Positions 36,930 through 47,970 are shown, numbered from the stretch's first letter. The stretch: DNA of 64,000 bases from Hydrogenimonas thermophila (GCF_900115615.1 NZ_FOXB01000008.1:1-64000); one strand, 5' to 3'. Translations and numbers: made by a program. The notes: generated by a model from the letters alone, not told the origin.

Positions 36930-37526
36930 CTATCTGTTTCTTTTTTTCTCTTTTTTTAATTCATACATCCGTTGGTCTGCAATATCTATTAAATCCTCTA
37001 TTGTTGTACCATCTTTTGGGAATATAGCAACACCATAAGATGCAGAAATATTGTACTTTTCAAACTTTGCCTCAATTTTACCTACAATTCTTTCAAGATA
37101 CTTATCAATATCAAACATACTCTCTTTAATTTTAGAGCTATCCAAAAAAACTATAAATTCATCTCCACCTAGGCGTGCAACAATATCATAACTCCTAAAC
37201 GATTTTTTTAATATATTTGCAACCTTTTTTAGTACTTTATCTCCCTCTTTATGACCAAAAGTATCATTTACATACTTAAAATTATCCAAATCAAAAAAAA
37301 TCACATATGCATAATTGTTTTCTTCATCTCTAATATGTTTTTGCAATGATTTATCTGCAAACTCAATAAGATAACTCCTATTATATAAACCTGTTAATGG
37401 ATCTCTAATTGCCATTTTAAATCGCTCTTCCAACTCTTTTTTTTGGAAAGCAATTACTTCATCATATCTTTTTGTTACTTCATTTAAAATATTTCTTAAC
37501 AGTTGAATTTTTTTAAGTTCTCTCAT
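36930..37526 (-). CDS. GGDEF diguanylate cyclase, short form
   Basis: A 198-residue protein: a helical N-terminal coiled-coil piece (about 1-38), then a full GGDEF domain with DPLTGLYNR, FFDLDNFKYVND and active-site GGDEF preceded by an RSYD inhibitory site. It has no sensor of its own, and its start overlaps the stop of the FIST gene by 4 bp, so the FIST protein probably supplies its input. Confidence 0.9.
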   Translation of the reverse strand: MRELKKIQLLRNILNEVTKRYDEVIAFQKKELEERFKMAIRDPLTGLYNRSYLIEFADKSLQKHIRDEENNYAYVIFFDLDNFKYVNDTFGHKEGDKVLKKVANILKKSFRSYDIVARLGGDEFIVFLDSSKIKESMFDIDKYLERIVGKIEAKFEKYNISASYGVAIFPKDGTTIEDLIDIADQRMYELKKEKKRNR

Positions 37527-38674
37527 AGCTCCCTCATTGCAACCAGTAATGATGTTTCATTATAAAGCTTAATTTTTTTAAACTTTTTATCTGGTCCAAT
37601 TTCGCCAAATGTAAAAAAGCCAAATAGATTTGTGCCTAAAATATCACTATAAATTTTAGGCTCTTCTATCGATTTATCTTCCATAATATATTGTCTTGCA
37701 ATACATGAAAAGTTAAAAGCAATTTCCGATTCATCTACCCTTTTCTTCAATCTTACTGCTGCATTTTTATCCTCATCTATTAAATCTTCTGGTATTGCAA
37801 AAGAGAGTTTAAACTTATCTCCATTTTTAATAGGACCAAACAGAACAACGTGATCATCTCTAATCTCTTTAATAGTTCTTAATGTTGCTACATATCCACT
37901 CTGGTCATCAATCATATAGAGTGGTGCATACCATAGATGCTTCACTTCAGGATTTTTTATACCTCTTAATATTCTATTTACTACTTCTATAAACTTTTTA
38001 CTATTTACAACACTGTATAAATCATACCCATTTGTCTCTTCAGCTTCATATGTCACACCATATGGCTGAAATCCAAGTGATACCTCTATAGCACCTTTTA
38101 CATTTTCAAAAGTAACAATCACCAATCCATTTTTAATGACTTTGCCACCTGTAAATTGGTATGTTAATGTTTCTCCATTTACATCAAATCCAGATGATAT
38201 ACCACCTACAAAATTTGAAACAACATCATTTTCAACCATTTTAGAAAGGTTATCTAAAAATGTTCCAAATCTACCATTTGCCAAACCAGCCAACAATATA
38301 TGAAAAGAGTTCCTGTTATTATTTAAATAATTAGAACATATATCTAAAACATTTCCATTTACATTATTCTCTATATCCTCAACATAAAAAACTTTGACAT
38401 TACCTCTATTTTGAAACTTAATGCAACACATAACTATTGAGTTTTGATGAATTTCATTATTTTTAAAAGAATTGATAGCGTGAAATGCAACATACTTGTC
38501 TGTATTGAAAAATTTATCTATTGATGGAATTATTTCATCTATAGAGAATGATGGATGTATTGCAAAGAAGTAAAAATTGCAACTATTTTTGAAATCTTTT
38601 TTCATACTTTTATATAGCTCTTCCATACATAGCTCAACACTATGCTGATGACTTACATAAATTTTAGATTTCAT
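37523..38674 (-). CDS. FIST-domain sensory protein
   Basis: About 383 residues with FIST N and FIST C domains, predicted small-molecule sensors often tied to c-di-GMP or chemoreceptor proteins. ATG 38674 is preferred (AAGGA upstream) over an upstream in-frame start. Recognisable segments are VVSNFVGGISSGFDVNGETL, the YGVTYEAEETNGYDLYS region and a C-terminal NFSCIARQYIM followed by LFGFFTFGEIGP. It is soluble with no membrane span and is coupled to the following GGDEF gene. Confidence 0.85.
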   Translation of the reverse strand: MKSKIYVSHQHSVELCMEELYKSMKKDFKNSCNFYFFAIHPSFSIDEIIPSIDKFFNTDKYVAFHAINSFKNNEIHQNSIVMCCIKFQNRGNVKVFYVEDIENNVNGNVLDICSNYLNNNRNSFHILLAGLANGRFGTFLDNLSKMVENDVVSNFVGGISSGFDVNGETLTYQFTGGKVIKNGLVIVTFENVKGAIEVSLGFQPYGVTYEAEETNGYDLYSVVNSKKFIEVVNRILRGIKNPEVKHLWYAPLYMIDDQSGYVATLRTIKEIRDDHVVLFGPIKNGDKFKLSFAIPEDLIDEDKNAAVRLKKRVDESEIAFNFSCIARQYIMEDKSIEEPKIYSDILGTNLFGFFTFGEIGPDKKFKKIKLYNETSLLVAMREL

Positions 38675-38797
38675 ATAGTTCCTTAAAATTAGAAACAATA
38701 AGAAACTTTACTAGTTCTTTTTGTTTGTCTATTTTAAAAATTTATAATTATAGTTAATAATTAATATTTTTATATTATTCTTCAATAATAAAAATAT

Positions 38798-38817
38798 CAA
38801 CTTGTTACAACAAGTTG
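38798..38817. promoter_or_regulatory. Palindrome upstream of the XRE gene
   Basis: CAACTTG-TTACAA-CAAGTTG, 7-bp perfect arms, 82 bp upstream of the XRE start and 124 bp upstream of the divergent FIST gene. It is the best operator candidate for the adjacent XRE repressor. A similar TTGTTAC recurs near 38868. The rest of the 38675-38898 gap is very AT-rich with no gene. Confidence 0.4.
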
Positions 38818-38898
38818 TATTGTAAATAATTTCTGAATACTATTATCAACTTTGTTATGGTAATGTATTGTTACACCGTGTAGAGGGGTATTTAAAGA

Positions 38899-39153
38899 AT
38901 GAAAGACATCAGTTCTCTTCCTAAAGATTACATTGATAATCTTTATAAAAATATTGGAGCTAATGTTAAGTATTACAGAATGAAAAAAGGAATAAGTCAA
39001 CTTGATTTAGCACATGCTATAGGGCATAAATCTGTATCTATAATATCTTGTGGAGAAATATATTACAATCGTCAACATTTTAATATAGAGCATCTTGCTA
39101 AAATTGCATATGTTCTTGATATCGATATATGTGACTTATTTGAGTTACACTAA
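38899..39153 (+). CDS. XRE/Cro-type DNA-binding protein
   Basis: An 84-residue one-domain regulator. The helix-turn-helix (about 22-80) has MKKGISQLDLAHAIGHKS, then NIEHLAKIAYVLDIDICDLF. A strong AGAGGGG precedes ATG 38899. It faces away from the FIST-GGDEF pair, so it may control that pair and itself. No toxin or phage gene adjoins it. Confidence 0.88.
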   Translation: MKDISSLPKDYIDNLYKNIGANVKYYRMKKGISQLDLAHAIGHKSVSIISCGEIYYNRQHFNIEHLAKIAYVLDIDICDLFELH

Positions 39154-39190
39154 AATAGATTATGGCTTTAGTTTTTAGAATCATCTGCTT

Positions 39191-41569
39191 TCACTCTAAA
39201 CTCAAAGCATCTTTACACAACTCTTTCCAAGGTGTATTGATATTAATCTTTATACACTCTTTAAATGCCTCTTTTGCTTTTTTTGAGTTTCCTGTCTGCA
39301 TATAAAGATCTCCTAACTGATATAGCCAACGTGGTTTCTGTTTTTGCCCTAATGAAATTTCACTCATAGATTGAGCTATTTTCAATGCCTTTTTAGGCTT
39401 ATTTAGTGTTTTATATAGCTTTATAGCTTCAAATTCAGCCCAAGGAGAGTATGGGTAAACTTTAACTCTATTTTGAAGGTTTATCAATTTTTCCAACATC
39501 CATAATTGCTGAATTTTATCACCAGATTTTTGGGCAATCTCAACCCCTTTTCTCAAATATTCTGTAAGACGTATATCTGTTGGGTATTTTTCAAGAAGTT
39601 TTTTGATCCATACAAAATAGTCACTGTAACGCTCCATATTGTATAAAATCCAAGCTTTATCCCAATCATGTGTTTTACAAACTGCATTTTTATTTATGCT
39701 AAGCAATGCATCTAAATCTTGCAAAGCTTTATATGCTTCTATAGCATTCTCTCTTTTTCTTAGTAGATGAACAGTCCTGCATAACCATAAAACTCTTTGA
39801 TCTATATTTTTATCTTGTAAATGTTTTTTTGCAACTTCAAGTGCTTTATCATACTTAGCATACTCATTAAAACAAGAAAAAAGAAAATTATCATAACTAT
39901 TACCTGGATCAAAATTATATGTATCAATCTGATACAAAGCATCTTCACAAGAGTTTAATTTTACTGCCTCTTTAAATTTTATATCTACAACATTTTTTAA
40001 TACTTTTAATGCCTCTTCCTTTAATTTTTCATCTTTAATATTGTCAATATCTGGTTTTAGCTTCAAAATTTCATCATAACGTTTTAATTTGAAAAGAATT
40101 TTTAACTTTGCTACAAGAGCTTTTTGAGCAATAGATTCATCTGAATATGATTTTATTAACTCATCATACTTTTTGAGCGCTTCAGTAATATTTACATCAT
40201 TTCCATCAACAAATAGTGCATCAACTTTTTCTTTTGCATCATCACTAAAACGACCAAACGGATACTCTTTTAAGTAACGCTCATACCACTTTAATGCCTT
40301 TTTAAAGTCTCCACTAGCATTGTACCACTCTGCTATTTCATATAGAGTTTCTTCATATATCGTATTTAATTTTTTTATCTTTTTTAATAGAGCACGATTT
40401 ATCTCTATTGCAAGCTTATAGCGATTTCTAGAAGCTAACTGCTGTGCAATAAGATGAGCATCTTCTATATCTTTTAATAAAAATTCCGGATTTTTATCCC
40501 ACAGTTTTTTAAGATAAAACACTGCTTTATCTGTTTTTCCCTGATCAAGATATCTTATAGCTAGTTTATATGCAGCTAAAGAAGCTACTTCAAGATCTTT
40601 AGCATCATAAAGTGCCTCAAGATAAAGATTTATAGCATCTTTCATTTTACTGCTCATATAGAGTTGATCTGCAAGATAAATGCGTCCTAAATTTGCATAT
40701 TTTGTACCTGGGTGTTCATGTATAAGACGGTCAAAAAAGTAGCTTGCATCACTAATAAACCCCATAGCACTATGAACACGAGCCAATATCAAAAGAACTT
40801 CAGGCAAATATTCATCTGATGTATAATGCTTTATAAACTGTTTTCCTAATTCAATGATTTTATCTGCATTCTCTTTCATATCCATAGCAGCAAGAGCTTT
40901 AATCTCATATCTTAAAAAATCTGTTTCAAAGATAGATTTAGGATGAATCTCTCTTGCCTCTTTTGCCATATCATAAGCTTTTGAATATTTACCCGCAGCA
41001 AAAGCCTCTTTAATTGCTATAAAACGCTCTACATCACGATTATTTTTTATAAAAACAGGATCACCATTTAAGTCAACTGCACCAATACTTGGCAAAGCAA
41101 AATCTCTCCAATCTATAGGAAACGATAAATGCTCTACAAAATATTTCTTTTTACCTAAAAATGGTAAACTTTTTTCAAAACCTACTATAATCCAATGTTT
41201 AGAAGTTTCTGGAAAATCTGGTTTGATTACTGAATTTTCATATATTACTGGAGGCAATGGAAAGAGTCTAGACTTTTTTGTAGGAGCTATTTTTAGTATA
41301 AATCTACTATTTTTAACTTCATAAGATATTTTAAAAAAATCTGTTTTTACAATAGAGAAGAGATCTTTAGGTACAAGTGGTAATGTACACTGGTACTCTT
41401 TTATATGACCCTCTACAATTTTATAAGGATAACATTTAAATGAAATATTATCTTTTAAATCTAATATTGTATATGCCGATCCACTCTCCATACCTCGTTT
41501 TATGTCAATAGTTAGGGCATGAAGAGCAGTTGTAAATAGTATTAAAGGCAACCAGATTAGATATCTGAT
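39191..41569 (-). CDS. pflA: Flagellar motor scaffold protein PflA (TPR-rich, exported)
   Basis: A large periplasmic protein made of TPR-like helical repeats from about residue 170 to the end; the first part is beta-rich. PflA forms part of the extra periplasmic disk of the Campylobacterota flagellar motor. Identification rests on size (786-792 residues), TPR content and position after nuoN, as in C. jejuni (Cj1565c after nuoN Cj1566c). The only standard start in frame is TTG 41551, inside the signal peptide and 24 bp from AGGAG. ATC at 41569 sits 6 bp from AGGAG and would give RYLIWLPLILFTTALHA, a full leader. Confidence 0.8.
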   Translation of the reverse strand: MRYLIWLPLILFTTALHALTIDIKRGMESGSAYTILDLKDNISFKCYPYKIVEGHIKEYQCTLPLVPKDLFSIVKTDFFKISYEVKNSRFILKIAPTKKSRLFPLPPVIYENSVIKPDFPETSKHWIIVGFEKSLPFLGKKKYFVEHLSFPIDWRDFALPSIGAVDLNGDPVFIKNNRDVERFIAIKEAFAAGKYSKAYDMAKEAREIHPKSIFETDFLRYEIKALAAMDMKENADKIIELGKQFIKHYTSDEYLPEVLLILARVHSAMGFISDASYFFDRLIHEHPGTKYANLGRIYLADQLYMSSKMKDAINLYLEALYDAKDLEVASLAAYKLAIRYLDQGKTDKAVFYLKKLWDKNPEFLLKDIEDAHLIAQQLASRNRYKLAIEINRALLKKIKKLNTIYEETLYEIAEWYNASGDFKKALKWYERYLKEYPFGRFSDDAKEKVDALFVDGNDVNITEALKKYDELIKSYSDESIAQKALVAKLKILFKLKRYDEILKLKPDIDNIKDEKLKEEALKVLKNVVDIKFKEAVKLNSCEDALYQIDTYNFDPGNSYDNFLFSCFNEYAKYDKALEVAKKHLQDKNIDQRVLWLCRTVHLLRKRENAIEAYKALQDLDALLSINKNAVCKTHDWDKAWILYNMERYSDYFVWIKKLLEKYPTDIRLTEYLRKGVEIAQKSGDKIQQLWMLEKLINLQNRVKVYPYSPWAEFEAIKLYKTLNKPKKALKIAQSMSEISLGQKQKPRWLYQLGDLYMQTGNSKKAKEAFKECIKININTPWKELCKDALSLE

Positions 41570-41600
41570 CTTTCACTCCTGACTTTAATTAGGCAGCAGA

Positions 41601-43088
41601 TTAAAATCCGCTTGCCTGAACGTAATTTGTTATGAATTCTAACATAGGTTCAACAGCCAATACTGCAAAAACTGTTAAAACTACAGAAAATCCAATGATT
41701 GTTTGTAACGGCTTAGAAGCATTTCTCATATAGACCGTCCCATCATTTTCTGCTGGATCTTTCAAGAACATATAAACAATTAGTTTTAAATAGTAGTATG
41801 CTGAAATTGCACTGTTAATTGCCATAATAAGAGCTAAAATAATATAGTCACTATTAACTGCTGCACTCATAATATATAGTTTTCCCCAGAAAAGTGAAAA
41901 AGGAGGCACACCAGCTAAAGAGAGCATAAAAAGAGCCATAACTACAGCACCTACAGGCATAATCTGGATCATACCAGAAAATTTCTCATATGGATGGTCA
42001 AAACGTTCATGCCAAATAGAGGCTTTATGACGAGAGACCCATAGCATTGCAAATGCACCAAGGTTTGTAAATAAAAAGAGTATCCAGTAAAGGAAAAGTG
42101 CACTGTTAGCTTGAGTAGTTCCTATCATAATAGCAGCCATTACAAAACCGGCATGCGAAATTGAACTGAATGCAAGCATTCGTTTAACATCTTTTTGAAC
42201 AAGAGCCATAATATTTGCAAGAGTCATTGTAACAACTACAGCTGCATAAAGGATATCTCTAACCCATACAACATCAAGATGGATCATAAACTCAAACAGT
42301 CGCATAGCAACTACAAAGCCAGCAATTTTAGGTACAACAGACATATAACCTGCTAAAGCTGCATTTGCACCTTCATAAACATCTGGTGTCCATGTATGGA
42401 ATGGAACCATAGATAGTTTAAATCCAATTGCAGCAATGATAAATGATGCAGCAACAAGAAGAACAGTCATATTTACAAAATTACTGTCTACAAGAACTTC
42501 TGCAATTTTATAAATTTCAACACTGCCGGTAAGAGCATAAAAGAGCATTGAACCCATAACATAGAAGCCTGCTGCCAATGCACCCATAACAAAGTACTTG
42601 ATTGCTGCTTCAAAAGATTTTTCACGGTTATGAAGCGCAATAAGTGTATATAGTGACAAACTTGCAGTCTCAAGACCAACAAAGATTAAAATAAGGTTGT
42701 CGCTTGCAACCATAAACTGAAAACCAGCAACCATGAAAAGGAAGAGTGCAAAAAACTCAGGGTAACTATACTCATGGAAACGCTTGGAGGTTAATGCAAG
42801 CGGTATAAAAAGCATTGATGCTGCCAAGATGATGATCTGTGAGAGTACAGCAAGACCATCAATCAACATAATATCAAAAAATCCACGCTCTCCGATCTGC
42901 TGACCAAATACAACACCTAAATCTACAAATATAATAAGGACACTCAACATTACATAGAGTGTCTTGTCTAGATCTTTTTTAATTAGATCTATAACCAAAA
43001 TGCCGAGTCCACCGGCAATCGCTACAAGCATAGGAGCAAGTGTTCCTAAGTTCAGCGATTCCAAACTTACTGAAATTGGCTCTAACAT
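41601..43088 (-). CDS. nuoN: Complex I antiporter-like subunit NuoN
   Basis: A 495-residue polytopic membrane subunit of the proton-pumping arm. Around 14 membrane helices; conserved [17 protein letters not shown] and the [18 protein letters not shown] motif. It is the last nuo gene, sharing one base with the nuoM stop. pflA follows after a 31-bp gap. Confidence 0.96.
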   Translation of the reverse strand: MLEPISVSLESLNLGTLAPMLVAIAGGLGILVIDLIKKDLDKTLYVMLSVLIIFVDLGVVFGQQIGERGFFDIMLIDGLAVLSQIIILAASMLFIPLALTSKRFHEYSYPEFFALFLFMVAGFQFMVASDNLILIFVGLETASLSLYTLIALHNREKSFEAAIKYFVMGALAAGFYVMGSMLFYALTGSVEIYKIAEVLVDSNFVNMTVLLVAASFIIAAIGFKLSMVPFHTWTPDVYEGANAALAGYMSVVPKIAGFVVAMRLFEFMIHLDVVWVRDILYAAVVVTMTLANIMALVQKDVKRMLAFSSISHAGFVMAAIMIGTTQANSALFLYWILFLFTNLGAFAMLWVSRHKASIWHERFDHPYEKFSGMIQIMPVGAVVMALFMLSLAGVPPFSLFWGKLYIMSAAVNSDYIILALIMAINSAISAYYYLKLIVYMFLKDPAENDGTVYMRNASKPLQTIIGFSVVLTVFAVLAVEPMLEFITNYVQASGF

Positions 43089-44614
43089 TATTTCGCCTCC
43101 CTTTCGATTACCGTTGGTTTAATAACTTCTTTTGCTTCAGCGGTAATCGCTTTTTTATGCATAAATGATACCAGTGCCTCTACACTTGTATTGATTGGTT
43201 CTAAAACAGGTTTTGGATAGACACCAAGCCAAACAGTTACAAGAACCAGTGTCCAAAGTGCCATACTCTCTTTTCCATTTAAATCTTTTAAATCTTTATT
43301 TTTCTCATTAACAACTTCACCGAAGAATGACTTTTTATAAAGAGTAAGCATATAGACTGCACCAAGAATGATACTAGTACCTGCTAAAATTGTCATAGTA
43401 TGTGATACTTGATAAAAACCTGCCAAGCTTAGAAACTCACCAACAAAGCTCATTGTAAGAGGAAGACCAACAGATGCCATAACCATAATACCCATGATTG
43501 TTGCATACTGAGGCATTACTTTTGCAAGTCCGCCAAACTCACTCATAAGTTTAGTATGTCGTCTGTCATAGATGACTCCAACAAGCATAAAGAGAGCACC
43601 ACTAACAACACCGTGGCTTAGCATAAAAAATACTGAACCAGAAATTCCTTCAGGGTTCATTGCAAAAGTACCAAGAACAATAACACCCATGTGTGAAATA
43701 GAACTATATGCAACAACCTGTTTCATATCTTCCTGAGCATAAGCAACCATCGCCGTGTAGATGATCATAATTAGAGAAAGAACTGCAACAGGATAGATCA
43801 TATAGACAGATGCATCCGGGAACATTGGAAGAGGCAGACGAACAAGACCATATGTACCCATCTTAAGCAATACTGCTGCAAGAATTACTGAACCAATAGT
43901 TGGTGCTTGACCGTGTGCATACGGAAGCCAAGTATGGAATGGGAACATAGGTACCTTAATAGCAAGACCAATGAAAAATGCAATGAATAGCCAGAACTGA
44001 TAATTCTCAGGCAGAATCAATCTGTGCCACTCTGTAATAGAGAAGCTCCATACACCAGTTGCTTGATGATAAAGATATGCCATAACAAGCATACCTACAA
44101 GCATGATTAATGAACCTGCAAATGTATAGAGGAAAAACTTGATAGCTGCATATATTCTAAGATTTCCACCCCATGCACCAATGATATATAGCATTGGAAC
44201 AAGCGAAAGCTCCCAGAATACATAGAACAAGATAGCATCAAGAGAAACAAAGACACCAACCATTGTCATCTCTAAGAATAGTAAAGAGATGATCATATTT
44301 TTAATATCTTTCTCTATAGACAATGCTATCAAACCGATAGTTGTAATAAATGTCGAAAGAATGACAATGAAAAGAGAGATGCCGTCTACACCCAAATAGT
44401 AACTGATTCCAAAACTAGGGATCAACGGAACAAGTTCTACAAACTGCATTCCTGCATAACTACTGTCAAAACTGAACCATAACCACAGTGAGAGCAGGAA
44501 TTCAATTGCAGCCACTGAGATACCATATGCCCGGATCGACTCTTTAGAGACGACAAAACCAAGCAAGCCGGCAATTGCCGGAAAGAAAACCAAGACTGAT
44601 AAAATGTGATCCAT
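43088..44614 (-). CDS. nuoM: Complex I antiporter-like subunit NuoM
   Basis: A 508-residue membrane subunit. The conserved [20 protein letters not shown] segment (key Glu) and [20 protein letters not shown] identify it, with a Lys-containing helix around [20 protein letters not shown]. It lies 9 bp after nuoL. Confidence 0.97.
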   Translation of the reverse strand: MDHILSVLVFFPAIAGLLGFVVSKESIRAYGISVAAIEFLLSLWLWFSFDSSYAGMQFVELVPLIPSFGISYYLGVDGISLFIVILSTFITTIGLIALSIEKDIKNMIISLLFLEMTMVGVFVSLDAILFYVFWELSLVPMLYIIGAWGGNLRIYAAIKFFLYTFAGSLIMLVGMLVMAYLYHQATGVWSFSITEWHRLILPENYQFWLFIAFFIGLAIKVPMFPFHTWLPYAHGQAPTIGSVILAAVLLKMGTYGLVRLPLPMFPDASVYMIYPVAVLSLIMIIYTAMVAYAQEDMKQVVAYSSISHMGVIVLGTFAMNPEGISGSVFFMLSHGVVSGALFMLVGVIYDRRHTKLMSEFGGLAKVMPQYATIMGIMVMASVGLPLTMSFVGEFLSLAGFYQVSHTMTILAGTSIILGAVYMLTLYKKSFFGEVVNEKNKDLKDLNGKESMALWTLVLVTVWLGVYPKPVLEPINTSVEALVSFMHKKAITAEAKEVIKPTVIEREAK

Positions 44615-44623
44615 ACCTACTCC

Positions 44624-46480
44624 TTAACGCACGGGACTGTAAAAGATGGCTGCAAGTAGCAGAATGAGCAGACCCACTCCCATCCAGCGCAGCATATTTG
44701 AAAGGTTACCGCTTTGAACAACACGAGAAACCATACCAGATTTGTAAATAGATGTTGCAATAAAGTCAACGGTTGCATCGACAATCTTAAGGTCCATATC
44801 TTTCCAGAAGATTCTTGACAACTCTGCATACGGTTTGCAGATATAATCGTTATAAATCTGTGGAATATAGTACTGGTTGAATAGCAACTTATAAATAAAT
44901 GTATCTTCCCAGCTTTTGCTGAAGCCGCCTTTGCTATATTTATAGACTGCAACTGCAATACCGCTAATTGCAATACCCAAAGTCACAGCAACTAAAGTCC
45001 AGAATGTTCCTGTTGAAACGTGATACTCTTCAATTGGAAGTACATACGAAACCATATGCAAGAAACTATGTTCAAAGAAACCTGCAATAACCGCAAGAAC
45101 AGCTAAAGGTGCCATAGCCCACAGCATAAATCTGTACGCTTCATGCGGATGGAAACCAAAGATTTTATAACGCTCTTCACCAAAGAATACAAGCATAACA
45201 AGACGGAAGCTATAGAATGCAGTCAATCCTGCAGTAACCCACAATACTGTCCACAATACATAGTGATCTGTTGAGAATGCTGCTTCTAAAATCTTATCTT
45301 TTGAGAAGAATCCAGCAAATGGATAGATACCTGCAAGTGCCAAAGAAGCTAGTGTCATCAAAATCATTGTCCACTTCATCTTTTTAGCAAGACCACCCAT
45401 TTTGAAGATATCAAGCTCATCATCCATAGCGTGCATAACATTACCTGCACCAAGGAATAGAAGTGCTTTAAAGAAAGCGTGTGTCATAAGGTGGAAAAGT
45501 GCAATCCAGTAGGCACCAAGACCAGCAGCAACAAACATGTAACCAAGCTGTGAAAGAGTTGAGTATGCAATAATGCGTTTCAAGTCACGGTTAACAAGAG
45601 CCATTGATGCAGCAAATAGAGCAACAAATGCACCTAAACTTGCTACAAAAAGGCTTACTTCTGGTACTTCACCATAAAGAGGGTTTGCACGAATAACAAG
45701 ATAAACACCTGCTGTAACCATTGTTGCAGCGTGGATAAGTGCAGAAACAGGTGTTGGACCCTCCATCGCATCTGCAAGCCAAGTGTGTAGTGGGAACTGT
45801 GCAGATTTACCCATAGCACCGATAAACAAGAATGCAGTAACCATGATCAACAGTGTATGATCTTTATCTGCAACTTGTGCAAAAACTTCATCATACTGAA
45901 GGCTTCCAAAGTTCCAGTAAACAAGGAAGATACCAATAAGCATACCAAGGTCAGCAATTCTGTTCATAATAAATGCTTCATTTGCTGCCCAAGACGCGCT
46001 CTCTTTATGGTACCAGAACCCGATCAATGCCCAAGAACAGAGACCAACACCTTCCCAACCGATGAATAGACCGGCAAAGTTGTCACTCATAACTAGTACC
46101 ATCATAGAGAAAACAAAAGCTGAAAGCCATGCGAAGAATCTGTTAAAAGATTTGTCGTGGCTCATATACCCCATTGAGTAGACATGAACTACTGTAGATA
46201 CTGTCGTAACAACAAACATCATAGTAGCAGTTACCTGGTCAACCAAAAACCCAAATGGAATATAAAGCCCACCAGCATGGATCCAGTCCATCATTTTTAC
46301 ATGTACTACTTCTCCATGCATAACATGAAGTAATAGAGCAACAGAACTAACCCAAGAGACAAACAGCAGCGTTGATGTCGCAATACCGGTAACTAAAGTT
46401 TTCGGACGATTTGCGAAGAGTGCTGCAAAGAGTGATCCGACAAGCGGAGCAAATAGTGCTATATAAAGATACTTTTCCAT
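44624..46480 (-). CDS. nuoL: Complex I antiporter-like subunit NuoL
   Basis: A 618-residue membrane subunit at the distal end of the pump arm. Conserved GLFIGWEGVGLCSWALIGFW, SAQFPLHTWLADAMEGPTPV and NRDLKRIIAYSTLSQLGYM are present; a C-terminal extension with the long lateral helix and a last membrane span follows. Gap of 11 bp after nuoK. Confidence 0.97.
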   Translation of the reverse strand: MEKYLYIALFAPLVGSLFAALFANRPKTLVTGIATSTLLFVSWVSSVALLLHVMHGEVVHVKMMDWIHAGGLYIPFGFLVDQVTATMMFVVTTVSTVVHVYSMGYMSHDKSFNRFFAWLSAFVFSMMVLVMSDNFAGLFIGWEGVGLCSWALIGFWYHKESASWAANEAFIMNRIADLGMLIGIFLVYWNFGSLQYDEVFAQVADKDHTLLIMVTAFLFIGAMGKSAQFPLHTWLADAMEGPTPVSALIHAATMVTAGVYLVIRANPLYGEVPEVSLFVASLGAFVALFAASMALVNRDLKRIIAYSTLSQLGYMFVAAGLGAYWIALFHLMTHAFFKALLFLGAGNVMHAMDDELDIFKMGGLAKKMKWTMILMTLASLALAGIYPFAGFFSKDKILEAAFSTDHYVLWTVLWVTAGLTAFYSFRLVMLVFFGEERYKIFGFHPHEAYRFMLWAMAPLAVLAVIAGFFEHSFLHMVSYVLPIEEYHVSTGTFWTLVAVTLGIAISGIAVAVYKYSKGGFSKSWEDTFIYKLLFNQYYIPQIYNDYICKPYAELSRIFWKDMDLKIVDATVDFIATSIYKSGMVSRVVQSGNLSNMLRWMGVGLLILLLAAIFYSPVR

Positions 46481-46491
46481 TGACGCTCCCT

Positions 46492-46794
46492 TTACCCGTG
46501 CATTGATTGCATAGAATCAATATCAAGCGTACCACGTCGCTTGTACCATACAATCATAAGACCTAAACCGACAGCAACTTCACTTGCCGCAACAGCAACA
46601 ATGAAGAATGCAAACATTTGACCGGTCAGATCGCCATAAAATTTTGAGATTGCCGCAAATCCTATGTTTACTGCATTAAGCAGTATCTCTGTTGAAAATA
46701 GCAGCAAAAGCAGATTTTTTCTACGATATACACCTACCAAACCTATACAAAAGAGTATGGCTGAAAGGATCAGATAGTGGCTGAGTGTTATCAT
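46492..46794 (-). CDS. nuoK: Complex I subunit NuoK
   Basis: A 100-residue, three-helix membrane subunit. Conserved GLVGVYRRKNLLLLLFSTEILLNAVN-type sequence with the channel Glu, and AASEVAVGLGLMI. It overlaps nuoJ by 4 bp. Confidence 0.96.
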   Translation of the reverse strand: MITLSHYLILSAILFCIGLVGVYRRKNLLLLLFSTEILLNAVNIGFAAISKFYGDLTGQMFAFFIVAVAASEVAVGLGLMIVWYKRRGTLDIDSMQSMHG

Positions 46795-47348
46795 TTGGCA
46801 CCCTTTTCTTGGAATTCATCTTCTACTTTTAGTGTAAGACTCTCATCCATCTTTTTGCCTGCAAGAACAATACCTGCGATCATAGCTACAAGAAGCATAA
46901 CTGCAGCTACTTCAAATGGAACAAGATATTTTGTAAAGAGGACAATACCTACTGCTTGAGGGTTTTCAACACCTTCAACCATAGGGTATAGTGCTGTAAT
47001 ATGGTCAGATACAATTGGTGCCACAAGTGCAATAACCATTAAAAGTGCAGCCATACCACTTAAAAGAAATACAAGTTTAGGAGCTTTAATCTCCTCTTTG
47101 ACTTCACGTGTTGTATCAAAAAACATCATACCAAAGGCATAAAGTGCCATTACCGCACCGGTATAGACAATTATCTGAACAACACCGAGAAAGTCGGCAT
47201 CGAGCAGAAAGAAAAATCCGGAAATCATAATCATCCCTGCAGCCAATGCACTCATAGAGTAGAGTGCATTCTTACTCAATACGGTAATACTGAACATTAC
47301 AATTGTCACCGCACTGAAGAGATAAAATGCTATTGTTTCAAACATCAT
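46791..47348 (-). CDS. nuoJ: Complex I subunit NuoJ
   Basis: A 185-residue membrane subunit with five helices. Conserved ALYSMSALAAGMIMISGFFF and QIIVYTGAVMALYAFGMMFF (the pi-bulge helix region). The C-terminus is hydrophilic and charged. Seven bp after nuoI. Confidence 0.95.
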   Translation of the reverse strand: MMFETIAFYLFSAVTIVMFSITVLSKNALYSMSALAAGMIMISGFFFLLDADFLGVVQIIVYTGAVMALYAFGMMFFDTTREVKEEIKAPKLVFLLSGMAALLMVIALVAPIVSDHITALYPMVEGVENPQAVGIVLFTKYLVPFEVAAVMLLVAMIAGIVLAGKKMDESLTLKVEDEFQEKGAK

Positions 47349-47355
47349 CCAATCC

Positions 47356-47970
47356 TTAATACGCCAATGGCGTTTTCTTTATGCGCTCATCCGCATTCGG
47401 GCTGACAGCACCAAATCCAGGGAACTCATCCTGCTTACCCTCTTTTAGGAAATCAAGAGGTGTGAGCATGTCATCTTTAAGCACGAAGTGCGCACGCTGT
47501 TCACTTGCATTCTCATATCGTGGTCCGTGAACAATTGCAAGTTCAGGACATACCTCTGCACAGTAACCGCAGAAGATACAGCGACCAAGGTTAATAGTAT
47601 ATTCAGTAACCTCTTTACGCTGATTTTCATCATATCTAGTATCCATTCGAATACAGTTTGCAATACAGATCTTTTCACACAATCCACAACCAATACATCT
47701 TTCATAACCACTCTCAAGCAGTCTATAGAGTTTATGAACAGCTCGGTATCGTGGAGAGATAGGTAGTTTCTCTTTTGGATACTGAACAGTGTGGATGTTG
47801 AACTTCACCATTTCACGGAAAACAACCCATAAACCTACAAAAAGCTCACCTTTGAATGTTCGCTTTACAACCTGTTTAAATTTTTCTAAAGGTTTTACAG
47901 GCGGTTTGTCAACTGGAATATACGTATAGTTTTGCATAACATTTCTATCTTTGAATTGTTCAAGACTCAT
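47356..47970 (-). CDS. nuoI: Complex I 2x[4Fe-4S] subunit NuoI
   Basis: Carries clusters N6a and N6b next to the quinone site. Start at ATG 47970 (AAGGAG upstream) gives 204 residues. Two CxxCxxCxxxC motifs: CIGCGLCEKIC and CIFCGYCAEVC, each followed by a fourth Cys or CP. A longer frame from 48021 would run through the upstream hairpins and is rejected. Confidence 0.96.
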   Translation of the reverse strand: MSLEQFKDRNVMQNYTYIPVDKPPVKPLEKFKQVVKRTFKGELFVGLWVVFREMVKFNIHTVQYPKEKLPISPRYRAVHKLYRLLESGYERCIGCGLCEKICIANCIRMDTRYDENQRKEVTEYTINLGRCIFCGYCAEVCPELAIVHGPRYENASEQRAHFVLKDDMLTPLDFLKEGKQDEFPGFGAVSPNADERIKKTPLAY

